Source of the DNA: CF-118 sp035934385 | Lineage (GTDB): Bacteria; Chloroflexota; Dormibacteria; Dormibacterales; Dormibacteraceae | DNA: 64,000 bases | Assembly: GCA_035934385.1 (NCBI GenBank) | Contig: DASYXY010000070.1 | Location: 1-64,000, forward strand | Reading direction: 5' to 3' | Shown: piece after piece, positions 1-8,392 of the stretch | How the letters are laid out: each line of letters opens with the position of its first letter | How positions within the stretch are numbered: position 1 is the stretch's first letter | The notes under the pieces: model-generated | Told to the model about the DNA's origin: nothing | The model's input: the letters and a program-made list of their open reading frames with translations, nothing else | The model's database searches: none | Made by a program: the position numbers and the translations under genes

Positions 1-490
1 CGCGGGCCTGCAGCGACAGGATTCCGAACGCCGCGAAGGCTGTGATGATCCCGGCTGCGAAGAGCGGGATGGACGGGAAGAGCAGGTGGATGCCGATCGC
101 CGCGCCGATGAACTCCGCGAGGTCGGTCGCCATGGCGATCACCTCGGCCTGGATCCACAAGGCGACGACGGCCGGGTAGGGAAAGTGCAACCGGCAAACC
201 TCGGCCAGGTTCAGCCCGGTCGCGATGCCGAGCTTGGCGCTCATGGACTGCACGAGCATCGCCATGAGATTGGCCGCGAGCACGACCCAGAGCAGCATGT
301 AGCCGTACTGGGCGCCGCCCGCGATGTTGGTGGCGAAGTTGCCGGGGTCGACGTACGCAACGGCCGCCACGAATGCCGGGCCGAGGAACGGAATCAGGGC
401 GCGCAGGCCGTGCGTTTCGCCGTTGAGCGCCCTCTCGGCGGCCTTGAGGACACGCTCCTCGCCAGGAAGGGCGGTGGGCGCAGGCTCCAT
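1..490 (-). CDS. mntH: Nramp-family divalent metal (Mn/Fe) transporter, 3' part missing
   Basis: This is the N-terminal part of an Nramp (MntH) proton-coupled manganese/iron importer of the cytoplasmic membrane; it runs off the left edge of the window. The ATG at 490 gives a hydrophilic lead of about 30 residues. It is followed by the first transmembrane helix, which carries the family's metal-binding DPGN motif (AYVDPGNFATN), and then by helices with the MLVQSMSAKLGIATG-type second segment and the DLAEFIGAAIG segment. The gene lies 40 bp downstream of the DtxR-type regulator on the same strand. That order suggests one operon in which the metal-sensing repressor controls uptake. The family call is certain; Mn versus Fe preference cannot be read from sequence. 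Confidence 0.93.
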   Translation of the reverse strand, partial: MEPAPTALPGEERVLKAAERALNGETHGLRALIPFLGPAFVAAVAYVDPGNFATNIAGGAQYGYMLLWVVLAANLMAMLVQSMSAKLGIATGLNLAEVCRLHFPYPAVVALWIQAEVIAMATDLAEFIGAAIGIHLLFPSIPLFAAGIITAFAAFGILSLQAR

Positions 491-530
491 GCCAACCCAG
501 CGCAGTGGTTGCTCGACCAGCCGGCGCGCC

Positions 531-1223
531 TCAGCGCGAACGTTCAATGTCGGCCTCCACGAAGACAGCCTTCGCCAGGCCAAGCGGAATACTCATCCGC
601 CTGCCTTTGATGCGGCACTCGATCGGCGACTCGAACTCGCTCACGAGCAGAACCTCGATCCGAGTGCCGGGCACGAGGCCGCGGCGCTCGAGCTCACGCA
701 GCAGCGCGGGTTCCTCGTCGGACACGCGCTGCACACGCACCTTCTCACCCGCCTTGCAGTCGCTGAGCGCGCGGTCGCTGAGCGGGCGCACCTTGCCGGC
801 CAGGCTCGGGATGGCGTGCCCGTGCGGGTCAAGCTCGGGCCGGCCGAGCAGCTCGAAGATGCGGGCCTCCATTCGTTCCGAGATCACGTGCTCGAGTCGC
901 TCCGCCTCTTCGTGGACCTCGTCCCAGGCGTAGCCGAGCACCTCGACCAGGAACATCTCGAGCAGGCGGTGATGGCGGACAAGCTCCAGGGCGACCTTCC
1001 TGCCTTCCCTGGTGAGCTGCTGGCCGCGGTACCTGTCGTGCTCGACGAGCCCCTGGACGGTGAGCCGGGCCACCATCTCGCTCACCGAAGGCGACGAGAT
1101 GCCCAGCCGCTGCGCCAGCTCCCGCGTCGGCACTGGCCGCTGGTCGCCACGCAGCAGGTACAACGCCTTCAGGTAATCCTCCTGCGAGCGTGTGAAGGCG
1201 CTGCGGCGCTCGAGGGCAATCAT
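531..1223 (-). CDS. DtxR/MntR-family metal-dependent transcriptional repressor
   Basis: A 230-residue iron/manganese-dependent repressor. Residues 8-70 form the winged helix-turn-helix (SQEDYLKALYLL, then RLGISSPSVSEMVARL). The middle is the metal-binding dimerisation domain (HHRLLEMFLVEVLGY, EEAERLEHVISERM), and residues from about 150 form the FeoA/SH3-like domain seen in long DtxR/IdeR proteins. It heads an operon with the Nramp transporter. Two perfect 12-bp palindromes lie directly before the start codon and are its likely own operator. A TATACT box at 1242-1247 implies a very short leader with no Shine-Dalgarno. Target metal (Mn or Fe) is not decided by the sequence; the Nramp partner favours Mn. 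Confidence 0.95.
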   Translation of the reverse strand: MIALERRSAFTRSQEDYLKALYLLRGDQRPVPTRELAQRLGISSPSVSEMVARLTVQGLVEHDRYRGQQLTREGRKVALELVRHHRLLEMFLVEVLGYAWDEVHEEAERLEHVISERMEARIFELLGRPELDPHGHAIPSLAGKVRPLSDRALSDCKAGEKVRVQRVSDEEPALLRELERRGLVPGTRIEVLLVSEFESPIECRIKGRRMSIPLGLAKAVFVEADIERSR

Positions 1224-1224
1224 C

Positions 1225-1258
1225 TAGGCATGCCTATTACAAAGTATAGGTTAACCTA
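1225..1258 (-). promoter_or_regulatory. Tandem DtxR-type operator over the promoter
   Basis: Two perfect 12-bp palindromes of form TAGG-N4-CCTA: TAGGCATGCCTA at 1225-1236 and TAGGTTAACCTA at 1247-1258. Their centres are 22 bp apart, about two helix turns. They resemble the known DtxR/IdeR box (TTAGGTTAGCCTAACCTAA). The upstream box ends on a TATACT -10-like element (minus strand 1247-1242), and the downstream box ends one base before the ATG. A repressor dimer pair bound here would block the promoter and the start region. Confidence 0.8.
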
Positions 1259-1294
1259 ACTTTTCCCCCGAACGCAACCCATTAAGCGACGAAT

Positions 1295-1534
1295 ATGCTG
1301 CGGTTCGTGCGGGACCGAGGAGCTACCCCAGCCCTTGTCCTCGGAGCCCTTTCCCTGCCTTTCGGCCTGCTCGCACCCTTCGCGATCTGGTCTGGCAGCC
1401 GATCGCTGCGCCGCATTCGGTCCTCGGGAGGCCAGGTCACCGGCGCGTGGTCGGCGGGCCTCGGCCTGGCGGCCGGGATCACCGGACTTGCGTTCGGAAT
1501 CGGAGGCATCGTGTTCTGGCTTTTCCTGTCCTGA
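1295..1534 (+). CDS. Small two-helix membrane protein
   Basis: A 79-residue protein with two hydrophobic stretches (about residues 12-32 and 53-77) separated by a short basic loop (SGSRSLRRIRSSG). This layout resembles small DUF4190-type membrane proteins. Its TGA stop overlaps the ATG of the following hydrolase gene (ATGA at 1533-1536 region), so the two are probably co-translated. No catalytic motif is visible. It could be a membrane partner of the hydrolase, but this rests only on adjacency. Confidence 0.6.
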   Translation: MLRFVRDRGATPALVLGALSLPFGLLAPFAIWSGSRSLRRIRSSGGQVTGAWSAGLGLAAGITGLAFGIGGIVFWLFLS

Positions 1535-3282
1535 TGCGGCGTACGATCGCGCGCGGCGTCGCGGTCGCGGTGTTGGTCGTCGTCGCGGCTTTCACCTATC
1601 CGGGCGCGTTCGTCGTCTCGATCGTCGTTCGCCTGACACCGGCCGTCATGTCCCCTGCCTCCGGCTCGCCCGGCGGCCTCGTATGGCTCCACGTGGCACA
1701 CGTCTCTGGAATGACGCCGTTCATCGCCGACGAGGACGGCCAAAGGGTGCTGCTGCATGGCGCGATCCCGGCGGGCCTGATCGATTTCTGGTCGGGCACC
1801 GACTACTCGGTCACGAATCCACCGCCCTACTACCCGATGGATCCCGCCGCCTACGACGGCAAGTGCCCCGCGAACTCATCGGTGATCGCCACTCCGCCGC
1901 TGTGTCAGGACGACATCCGGCGAATGGCGGCGCTGGGTTTCAACTCCGTGCGGCTGCCGATGTCGTGGAGCCTGCTGGAGCCCGAACGTGGGAAGTTCAG
2001 CGAGCTATACCTGGATCGCGTGGCGCAGGTGGTGAGATGGGCCCACGACGAAGGCATGTACGTCATCCTCGACATGCACCAGAACGCCTACTCCCGGTAC
2101 GTCGGGAGGGCGGACCCGGCGCCCCTCGGGGGCCAGAAAATCTCACTTCGCTACTACACGGGCGCCCCGGCCTGGGCGACGATCACCGACGGCCTCCCTT
2201 CAATCTGGTACTCGAACACGCGCGAGCTGAACCCGGCGGCGTTCGAAGCCACGACGAATTTCTGGTACAACCGCGACGGCATCCAGGACGAGTACATCGC
2301 CACCGTCGCTCACGTGATGCAGCGCTTCAAGGACGATGGCACGGTGGCGGGTATCAGCGTCTACAACGAGCCCCAGCCCGGCTGGGACCTTTCACCCGGT
2401 TTCGAGGACCTGCTCCTCTTCCCGTTCTACCGCCGCATGATCGACGCCATCACCGGCTTGCACGATGGGCTTCCGTGCCCGACGGGGGTCTTCATGCCGG
2501 CACCGTGCGGGTACCCCGACCTCGGTGTTCACGACACTCGGCACCTGGTGTTCCTGGACAGCGGCTGGCTGCGCGAGGTGACCGATTTCCCCACTCACCT
2601 CGGCCTGCCGATCACCTCGTATCCCAACGTGGTGCTCGGCATCCACGCGTACACCCACGTGTTCACGATCGAGCACTTCATCGACCAGAAAACCCCACCG
2701 GACAAGGCGAGCTACCCGTGGGGCGGCTACGACCAGACGTATTACTGGGGAGAGCGCGAGGCTCGGGCGATCGGCGCCGCGTTGTTCGTGACCGAGTTCG
2801 GCAACGATCCAGGTCTAGATTCGATCGAGCTCGCGAGCCAGCTGCGCGAGCAGGAGCTCCACCTCACCGGTTTCGCGTTCTGGACGTGGATGGAGAACTG
2901 TGGGACTCCTCCCTACGGCGTGTTCGAAGGGATCGACTGCAATACGACAGGCCCGCAGCCATCGAGCGGCTGCATCCGCCAGGAGCGAGCGGCGATGCTG
3001 GCGAGCGTCTACCCCGAAGCGTCATCTGATCCGAACCTGACCTACAGCTACGACGCAGCGAGCGGCTTCTTCACGATGCGCGCGAGCGGTCGCGCCGGTG
3101 ACCACGCGACGTTCATCGTGGTGCCGGCCAACGTCACCGGATCGATCACCGCCGGCGGCGCGGTTGCCGGTGAGCCGTCCGTCACTCAGATTGGTGAGGG
3201 CCGTTTGATCACGGTGGTCCCGGCAGGTGGCGTGTTCACTGTCAACGTCGCTGCGGCGCCACTGGCGCCGTTCGCATGCTGA
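1534..3282 (+). CDS. GH5-family glycoside hydrolase, endoglycoceramidase-like
   Basis: A 582-residue exported or membrane-anchored glycosidase. The chosen ATG at 1534 overlaps the previous stop and is followed at once by a hydrophobic segment (residues 6-36) that works as signal or anchor. The catalytic barrel shows GFNSVRLPMSWSLLEP, then VILDMHQNAYS, the acid/base glutamate in VYNEPQPGWD, and the nucleophile glutamate in LFVTEFGND. The DMHQ and YNEPQ signatures are those of endoglycoceramidase/glucosylceramidase-like GH5 enzymes, which cut the sugar from glycosphingolipids. The C-terminal 100 residues form a beta-rich domain. Cysteine pairs in the outer loops fit an extracytoplasmic location. 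Actual substrate is unknown. Confidence 0.9.
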   Translation: MRRTIARGVAVAVLVVVAAFTYPGAFVVSIVVRLTPAVMSPASGSPGGLVWLHVAHVSGMTPFIADEDGQRVLLHGAIPAGLIDFWSGTDYSVTNPPPYYPMDPAAYDGKCPANSSVIATPPLCQDDIRRMAALGFNSVRLPMSWSLLEPERGKFSELYLDRVAQVVRWAHDEGMYVILDMHQNAYSRYVGRADPAPLGGQKISLRYYTGAPAWATITDGLPSIWYSNTRELNPAAFEATTNFWYNRDGIQDEYIATVAHVMQRFKDDGTVAGISVYNEPQPGWDLSPGFEDLLLFPFYRRMIDAITGLHDGLPCPTGVFMPAPCGYPDLGVHDTRHLVFLDSGWLREVTDFPTHLGLPITSYPNVVLGIHAYTHVFTIEHFIDQKTPPDKASYPWGGYDQTYYWGEREARAIGAALFVTEFGNDPGLDSIELASQLREQELHLTGFAFWTWMENCGTPPYGVFEGIDCNTTGPQPSSGCIRQERAAMLASVYPEASSDPNLTYSYDAASGFFTMRASGRAGDHATFIVVPANVTGSITAGGAVAGEPSVTQIGEGRLITVVPAGGVFTVNVAAAPLAPFAC

Positions 3283-3283
3283 A

Positions 3284-3976
3284 CTAGCAGTCGCCTGTGA
3301 AAGTCGGCGCCGGGTTGTAGGTAACGCTGACGTTCGGAGTGACGGTCACCGCGCCGGCTGCGGTGAAGACAACCATGTAATTCGCACATCCTTCAGCCAG
3401 GTGAAAGTCATAGTCGACCTGGGTCACGTTGGCGAACGTATTAGCGATGCCGTTCGTCGCCTGTGGCCGGTGCATGCAAACGTTGGTGTCTCCTGTCCCG
3501 TTTCGAACGCACTCCGTCGCCGCGGCGAACTGCTCGAACGTGACGATGCTCACGGACATCGGCCCGGTCGACGTCGCCTTCAGGTGATATGTGAACGTAT
3601 CGGGCACGCCACCGGCCAGGTACCAATCAGCACCGTTGATGCGCTGCGCGACGTTCCAGATGCCGAGAGTCGGGTGGCGAGCCTGCAATCTCAGGTCGAC
3701 GATCGTCTGCTGCGCCCCTTTGTAGTCCGACTGCGTGATCCGCAGCTGATCCTGGAGGCTGGCGTTCTGGCGGCTGAGATCTGCTGACTGCCGCTGCCAG
3801 CTCAGGTCGTCCTCATAGAGGAGTCCGAGCCCGCCCAAGGTGACGATCACCGCCACGAGGAGCGAGGCATACCAGAGCCTGCTCCGCCTTGGCGGCGGGG
3901 GCTGCAACGGCTGCAGCGGTGGCGGTGCCGAGTTCTGTACCGGCGGAGGTGCCGGGTCTGGCGGCGGCTCCACCAC
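3284..3976 (-). CDS. Membrane-anchored protein with proline-rich tail and coiled coil, unknown function
   Basis: A 230-residue protein not recognised as a named family. It has a proline-rich cytoplasmic N-terminus (residues 1-30), one transmembrane helix (about 34-53, LWYASLLVAVIVTLGGLGLL), a short predicted coiled coil (about 55-98) and an outer C-terminal domain with four cysteines that could form disulfides. The GTG start lies four bases after the stop of the lipoprotein gene upstream on the same strand, so the two are probably co-expressed. It converges on the GH5 gene with a one-base gap. The outer domain may be carbohydrate- or surface-related, but nothing in the sequence shows it. Confidence 0.75.
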   Translation of the reverse strand: MVEPPPDPAPPPVQNSAPPPLQPLQPPPPRRSRLWYASLLVAVIVTLGGLGLLYEDDLSWQRQSADLSRQNASLQDQLRITQSDYKGAQQTIVDLRLQARHPTLGIWNVAQRINGADWYLAGGVPDTFTYHLKATSTGPMSVSIVTFEQFAAATECVRNGTGDTNVCMHRPQATNGIANTFANVTQVDYDFHLAEGCANYMVVFTAAGAVTVTPNVSVTYNPAPTFTGDC

Positions 3977-3979
3977 CTG

Positions 3980-5176
3980 CTAAGGCTGCCCGAGACGGGG
4001 CCAGGCGCCGACCGCCGACGCGATGGTCGAAGCCGTTTCGGTCTGGGTTCCGAGGTCATAAGTGAAGGTCTTGCCGTCTGGTTGCGTTGCCAGGCCCGGG
4101 CCGCAGTTCGAGCAGGCCGTTTCCTCGATCATGAACAGCGCCGTCGCGTTCAAGAAGATCGGCGATGAGCGCACGTTGCCAAGCTGCCCGCCGGCACGTC
4201 CTCCATGGCCGTAGATCCAGACGTGAGGCACTCCCGTGTTGGCGTCACGCACCGTGTACGCGACGTCGTCATCACCTGCGTTGGTGCTGGGCCGGATCCA
4301 TGCTTGCGCCAGCGCGAACAGCTGACTGACGCCGCTGGTCGGGTTCCAGGCTTTGATTTCGGTCTTCCCCGGCTCGCGGAAGTACAGGTCGCTTCCAGTC
4401 GTCGACCAGGCGGCCATCGTTCCGGTCGGCTGCGAGTACGCGAGTGTCCCATCCTTCGTCTTTCTGACCTGAAGCTGCGCGCCGCCTCCGCTGAACGTCT
4501 GGACGAGCGCAAAGTACTGGCCGTCCGCTGAGAAGCCGACGAACGCGTCGTCTTCGGTAAGGCTCACTCCACGCCCCGGCACGGCGCCGAGCGTGGCGAC
4601 TACGTGGTCGGCGCCCCCGCTAAACAAGTGCAGCTTGACGGCTGTCGAGTCGGAGCTGATGTATGCCATCGAGCTCTCGTCCGGGCTCCACGCGTGCAGG
4701 CCGTCCATGAACAGACCGCCCTGCCAGCTGGCGACCGTGGTCGGCGTCGTGCCCGCGAACAGGTCGAGCGTCAGGAGCATGCTGGGCCCAAGCTGTCCGG
4801 GGGTCTGGGTTGCACTCCAAGAAATCATCCGTTGTGTCACGAGCTGAGGCACCGAGCCCCCGCTGATTGTGCAGAGCACCTGCGGGTGAGCGGCGTTGGT
4901 GACGTCGGCGAGGGCGTATGAAGGTGACCCTTGCATGACCACCAGCGCTTCGTGCGCGGTGGGTTGCCCGGTGCACGCGGCGCTCATGCTCGCCCAGGTG
5001 GGGATCTGCGGGCCCGTCGGCGACGGCGAAGGCGATGGGCTGGGTGCAGAGGATGGTGACGCGCTCCTCGCCGCCGAAGCCGTTGGCGATGTGTGGACCT
5101 GGGCGGTGCTCGTCGAGCCGCAGGCGAAAGCAACCGTCAGAGCGGCAAGCGCGAGCGGTCCTACCCTCAGGCTCAC
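3980..5176 (-). CDS. Lipoprotein with WD40-like (PD40) propeller repeats
   Basis: About 398 residues. The GTG at 5176 was chosen over an in-frame GTG at 5230 because it gives a compact lipoprotein signal (LALAALTVAFAC, lipobox V-A-F-A-C). A Ser/Thr/Pro-rich spacer (about residues 30-60) leads to a repetitive beta domain. That domain contains repeats of the kind WSPDESSMAYIS and FSADGQYFALV, typical of TolB/PD40 propellers. No catalytic residues are visible. It is followed after 3 bp by the coiled-coil membrane protein gene. Likely an outer-face scaffold or sensor; the specific role is unknown. Confidence 0.78.
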   Translation of the reverse strand: MSLRVGPLALAALTVAFACGSTSTAQVHTSPTASAARSASPSSAPSPSPSPSPTGPQIPTWASMSAACTGQPTAHEALVVMQGSPSYALADVTNAAHPQVLCTISGGSVPQLVTQRMISWSATQTPGQLGPSMLLTLDLFAGTTPTTVASWQGGLFMDGLHAWSPDESSMAYISSDSTAVKLHLFSGGADHVVATLGAVPGRGVSLTEDDAFVGFSADGQYFALVQTFSGGGAQLQVRKTKDGTLAYSQPTGTMAAWSTTGSDLYFREPGKTEIKAWNPTSGVSQLFALAQAWIRPSTNAGDDDVAYTVRDANTGVPHVWIYGHGGRAGGQLGNVRSSPIFLNATALFMIEETACSNCGPGLATQPDGKTFTYDLGTQTETASTIASAVGAWPRLGQP

Positions 5177-5269
5177 AAAGCGTTCGAACGAAGTTCGATG
5201 GACCCAGGTTACGGGCCGGCCGCGCGACACAGGCGCACAAGGATACGGCCAAGCGGACCGGGTCGCGCT

Positions 5270-5773
5270 TTAACCGAACTGCAGGCCGTGCTCCCGGCAG
5301 AGTTCGGGGATGGTGGTCGGGTTCAACTCGAGCCCATAACGAGCGGCAATCGGCGCGATCTTGTCCGGCTGCGGCCTGCCACCAGTGGCCGCGGCCAGGT
5401 TGACCAATTCCTCGAAGTATTTCTCGAATCCCGCCGGGGAGATGATCTCGAGCAAGCTCGCGTCTTCATCGCCCGCATTCCAGAACGTGTGCCACTGCCC
5501 GCGGGGCTTGTGGATCAGGTCGCCCGGCCCGCCATAGATCACCTGGTCGCCAAGCAGAGCCCCAACCCTGCCACGCAGGACGTAGCTGTACTCGTCCTCG
5601 TGGCTGTGACGGTGTAGAGGCGCCGCCAGCACTCGAGCCTTGAGGGGATGCTCCACCAGCGCGAAACTGCCCGCGGACTCGGAGCCGTCGATCATGAAAC
5701 GGATCCCAAAGCCCCCGAGGAATCCGAGCCTACCCTCCCCAGCACCGAGAACCTTCACCGTGCCAGTGTCCAT
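5270..5773 (-). CDS. Cupin-domain protein, quercetinase-like
   Basis: A 167-residue single cupin. Motif 1 is HRHSHEDEYSYVLRG (H-x-H-x3-E, residues about 44-55) and motif 2 is PRGQWHTFWN with its conserved His, together giving the usual His/Glu metal site. Family members include dioxygenases and sugar-binding cupins, so the reaction cannot be named. The ATG at 5773 was preferred over 5788 because GGGGGAG lies four bases upstream. It is divergently arranged with the TetR gene at 5833, with only 59 bp between the starts, a layout typical of a regulator and its target. Confidence 0.88.
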   Translation of the reverse strand: MDTGTVKVLGAGEGRLGFLGGFGIRFMIDGSESAGSFALVEHPLKARVLAAPLHRHSHEDEYSYVLRGRVGALLGDQVIYGGPGDLIHKPRGQWHTFWNAGDEDASLLEIISPAGFEKYFEELVNLAAATGGRPQPDKIAPIAARYGLELNPTTIPELCREHGLQFG

Positions 5774-5832
5774 CTCTCCCCCAATCATTAAACGCGGTGT
5801 TCAGCGATATTGGCGAAAGGTTAGCATGATCG

Positions 5833-6459
5833 ATGAACGCTGTGTCAATCCAAAAGCGGAAATACCGCCTGCAAGCCCGGGCCGATAGCCAGCAAGAGAC
5901 GCGCAACCGCATCATCGGAGCGACGATGGGCCTGCACAGACAGGTTGGTCCTGCGAAGACGACGATCGCCGACATCGCGCGGAACGCCGGGGTGCAGCGG
6001 CTGACCGTCTACAACCACTTCCCCACGCTCTCCGACCTCATCGGCGCATGTCAGGGCCATTTCCTGACGCTGCATCCTCCGCCCGAGGTCGCCCCGGGCG
6101 TAGGGCGCGCGGGTGCTCTGGGCCGGCTCGAGGGGGCGCTGCTGGATCTTTACCGATGGTATCGAGCGAACGCGGACATGGAGCGCCACATCCACGCCGA
6201 CCGCCGCACTGTCCCGGAGCTCGACGATCTCCTCGCCCGCACCCTCGACCCGGCGCTCGATCGCGCTGCAGGAGCCTATGCCTCGTTGCTGGCGAGGTCG
6301 CGCTCGAACGTCCAGGCGGTGCGTGCGCTTGTGCGGCTCGCGATGGATTTCGGGACTTGGGAGCTGCTGATCGCCCAGGGTGCGAGCGACACCGACGTGG
6401 CGCGGCTGTTTCGCCGGGCGGTGGAGGGCCTGGTCCGGCCTAGCTCGCGGCCAGCTTGA
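5833..6459 (+). CDS. TetR-family transcriptional regulator
   Basis: A 208-residue regulator. The helix-turn-helix is at about residues 25-70 (ETRNRIIGATMGL, TTIADIARNAGVQRLTVYNHFPTLSDLIGAC), followed by a helical ligand-binding domain with no recognised inducer class. It is divergent from the cupin gene, and the 59-bp shared intergenic region is its likely operator site. TAGCAT at 5822-5827 ends five bases before the ATG, consistent with a leaderless transcript. Its 3' end overlaps the convergent gene at 6440 by 20 bp. Confidence 0.93.
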   Translation: MNAVSIQKRKYRLQARADSQQETRNRIIGATMGLHRQVGPAKTTIADIARNAGVQRLTVYNHFPTLSDLIGACQGHFLTLHPPPEVAPGVGRAGALGRLEGALLDLYRWYRANADMERHIHADRRTVPELDDLLARTLDPALDRAAGAYASLLARSRSNVQAVRALVRLAMDFGTWELLIAQGASDTDVARLFRRAVEGLVRPSSRPA

Positions 6460-6814
6460 ACGCGGCGCGCACGAGGCCCTTCACAGCTGGCTTCTGAGCA
6501 TCCGCCGGCGAACGCAGGGTGACAAACCTGGTGTCCTTTCCGCGACCTTGGAGCAAGCCGCTGCCGTCATCGAGCTCGCGGCCGCGGTAGAAGAACAGCG
6601 CCGAGTGTGCCGTGAAAGTGCCCACTCCCACCACGGGCTCGCCGTCGACAGCGAATCGCACCAGCTTCCACATCATCGACTTTGACCGCGGCTGCGCCAT
6701 ACGGTACGGAATCTCGTCGGCGCCTCCGGCGGCCGCGCGGACCGTGCCGATCGCAGACTCGACTATCGGCCGGACGCCCGGCGGCACCTTCTTGAGCTGT
6801 TCGGCGCTCAGCAT
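6440..6814 (-). CDS. DUF1801/YdhG-like small protein
   Basis: A 124-residue protein resembling the DUF1801/YdhG_co family (structural relatives are frataxin-like). Visible features are a conserved central strand/helix with IPYRMAQPRSKSMMWKLVRFAV and the C-terminal FFYRGRELDDGSGLLQGRGKDTRFV segment, which is typical of this group (compare LxDPxxxLxGxGKxxRYI). Members have been proposed to bind iron or anions, with weak support. It converges with the TetR gene with a 20-bp overlap, and its start faces the phosphodiesterase gene at 6838. Confidence 0.75.
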   Translation of the reverse strand: MLSAEQLKKVPPGVRPIVESAIGTVRAAAGGADEIPYRMAQPRSKSMMWKLVRFAVDGEPVVGVGTFTAHSALFFYRGRELDDGSGLLQGRGKDTRFVTLRSPADAQKPAVKGLVRAAFKLAAS

Positions 6815-6837
6815 GGATCAAGCCTAACCTGACGCCG

Positions 6838-8298
6838 GTGAGAGGCACGGCGCCCCGCAAAGGCCTGGTCGTCGTCCACCTCGACGGCCTCAGCCATCGC
6901 CGGCTTGGCCTCGCGCTGGAGCGCGGGCACATGCCTTTCGTCAGGAGCCTCATCGCGAACGAAGGCTATGAAGCGCTTCGGTATCGCTGCGGCGTCCCGT
7001 CGACCACCCCTTTCGCGCAGGCGGGAATCCTGTACGGCGACAACTCCGAGATCCCGTCGTACCGGTGGTGGGACAAAGAGGCCGGATTGCTGGTCGTCTT
7101 CGGGTCGGGCTCGACATTCAACCGCGTCGCAGATCGGTATTTCATCGGCCGGCAGCCATTGACCGCGGGCGGCGCTTGCATCGCGGCGCTGTATCGCGCC
7201 GGAGCGACCGACCGGTTCGGGCCGCCGTATGAAGAGCGACACCGGCCGGACCAGCACGACGCCGGCGGGCAGGTGATCGCTGCGTTTCTGTTCAATCCGG
7301 TGACGCTGTACTTCTGGATCCGGCACGGCGGCCTTGCCCTGTTCCGAATCGCGTCGGAGTACCTGCGAGCGCGGTTCTCGCGACGCCGCACAGCGGATGT
7401 GTTCGTGATCGCAGACATCTATCACGAGGTCGTCGTTCATCACCTCACGCGCTTCGCGCTCCTGCAGGCGATGGACGAGGGCGTGCCCACGATCTACGCG
7501 TGTTTCTACACCTACGACGAGGCCTCCCACGCGTTTGGACCGTCCGATCCGAACACGCTGCGCGTGGTGCGGCACATCGACAGCACGATCCGCCTGGCGG
7601 CTGCGAAACGACGCGCCAATCGCTCAGGCGTCGATTACGAGTTCGTGGTGCTGTCCGATCACGGCCAGGTGGAAACGGTCCCCTTCATTTCCAAGGACGG
7701 TGAGGGTCTGGGCCGCAAGATCGCGCGACTGCTGCCCGACCACGCTGTGACCGAGCATCGCGGGCTGGCGTTCACGCCCGACGGCGCCGAGCGGGTTGGG
7801 CGCGTCGAAATCACCTACTCCGGCGGCCTGGCGCACGTCTATTTCGCTCATGTGGCCGGACGGCTCGACGCGAGCGCGCTGCAGGCGCGTTACCCGGGCC
7901 TCGCCGAGCACGTGGCGGATCTCGACGGCGTTGGGATTGTGATGGTCAAGGACCGCGACGGCGGCTCGCTACTGACCCGCGCCGGCCGCTTTCCCCTGGT
8001 CGAGCCACTTGCCCCGGAAACTCGAGAGCTGCTCAGCAGGTTCGACGAGCCCGCGGTGCTGGCCACGCAGCTGCGCCGGCTGAACAGCTTCGAACGTTCG
8101 GGTGACCTGGTTGTGTTCGGCGCTTACGACGGCGACAAACAGGTCAACTTCGAGGATCAGGTCGGCGGCCACGGATCGGTCGGAGGCGACCAGCTGCATC
8201 CGTTCCTGCTCGCACAGAGGGAATCGGGATTCGATACGACGCAAGCGACCAACGCGTCCGATCTGTACCCGATGCTGGTAGCCCTCCGCGACCGTTAG
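6838..8298 (+). CDS. Alkaline-phosphatase-superfamily phosphodiesterase
   Basis: A 486-residue enzyme of the type I phosphodiesterase/nucleotide pyrophosphatase branch. The N-terminal metal site VVVHLDGLSH and the nucleophile region GVPSTTPFAQAGILYGDN (Thr in the STT motif) are present. So are the later metal ligands in FYTYDEASHAFGPSD and FVVLSDHGQVE. A hydrophobic stretch near residues 145-175 may contact the membrane. Substrate is unknown; related proteins act on phospholipid or nucleotide phosphodiesters. GTG at 6838 is preceded by TAACCT at 6825-6830 with a 7-base gap, which points to leaderless initiation. Confidence 0.85.
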   Translation: MRGTAPRKGLVVVHLDGLSHRRLGLALERGHMPFVRSLIANEGYEALRYRCGVPSTTPFAQAGILYGDNSEIPSYRWWDKEAGLLVVFGSGSTFNRVADRYFIGRQPLTAGGACIAALYRAGATDRFGPPYEERHRPDQHDAGGQVIAAFLFNPVTLYFWIRHGGLALFRIASEYLRARFSRRRTADVFVIADIYHEVVVHHLTRFALLQAMDEGVPTIYACFYTYDEASHAFGPSDPNTLRVVRHIDSTIRLAAAKRRANRSGVDYEFVVLSDHGQVETVPFISKDGEGLGRKIARLLPDHAVTEHRGLAFTPDGAERVGRVEITYSGGLAHVYFAHVAGRLDASALQARYPGLAEHVADLDGVGIVMVKDRDGGSLLTRAGRFPLVEPLAPETRELLSRFDEPAVLATQLRRLNSFERSGDLVVFGAYDGDKQVNFEDQVGGHGSVGGDQLHPFLLAQRESGFDTTQATNASDLYPMLVALRDR

Positions 8299-8305
8299 TG
8301 AATCA

Positions 8306-8375
8306 CCGCGAGTGCCGGCACTGGCGGGCTTGGATTGCCGTTATTGGCCGCGAGTGCCGGCACTGGCGGGTTTGG
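8306..8375. repeat. 28-bp direct repeat, two copies with a 42-bp period
   Basis: CCGCGAGTGCCGGCACTGGC continues with GGG-C/T-TTGG at 8306-8333 and again at 8348-8375 with a single mismatch. Each copy contains the perfect palindrome GTGCCGGCAC. A 14-base spacer separates them. The pair sits between the phosphodiesterase stop and the tRNA-Glu gene. No third copy was seen in the window. Confidence 0.85.
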
Positions 8376-8392
8376 CGGCAGCAGTCGCAACG

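Noticed and set aside
324..1259. A 311-codon plus-strand frame over the left end
   Set aside because: Shadow of mntH and the DtxR-type gene on the minus strand.
8306..8375. CRISPR-like short array
   Set aside because: Only two units with a 14-base spacer, inner palindrome and no cas genes in the window.
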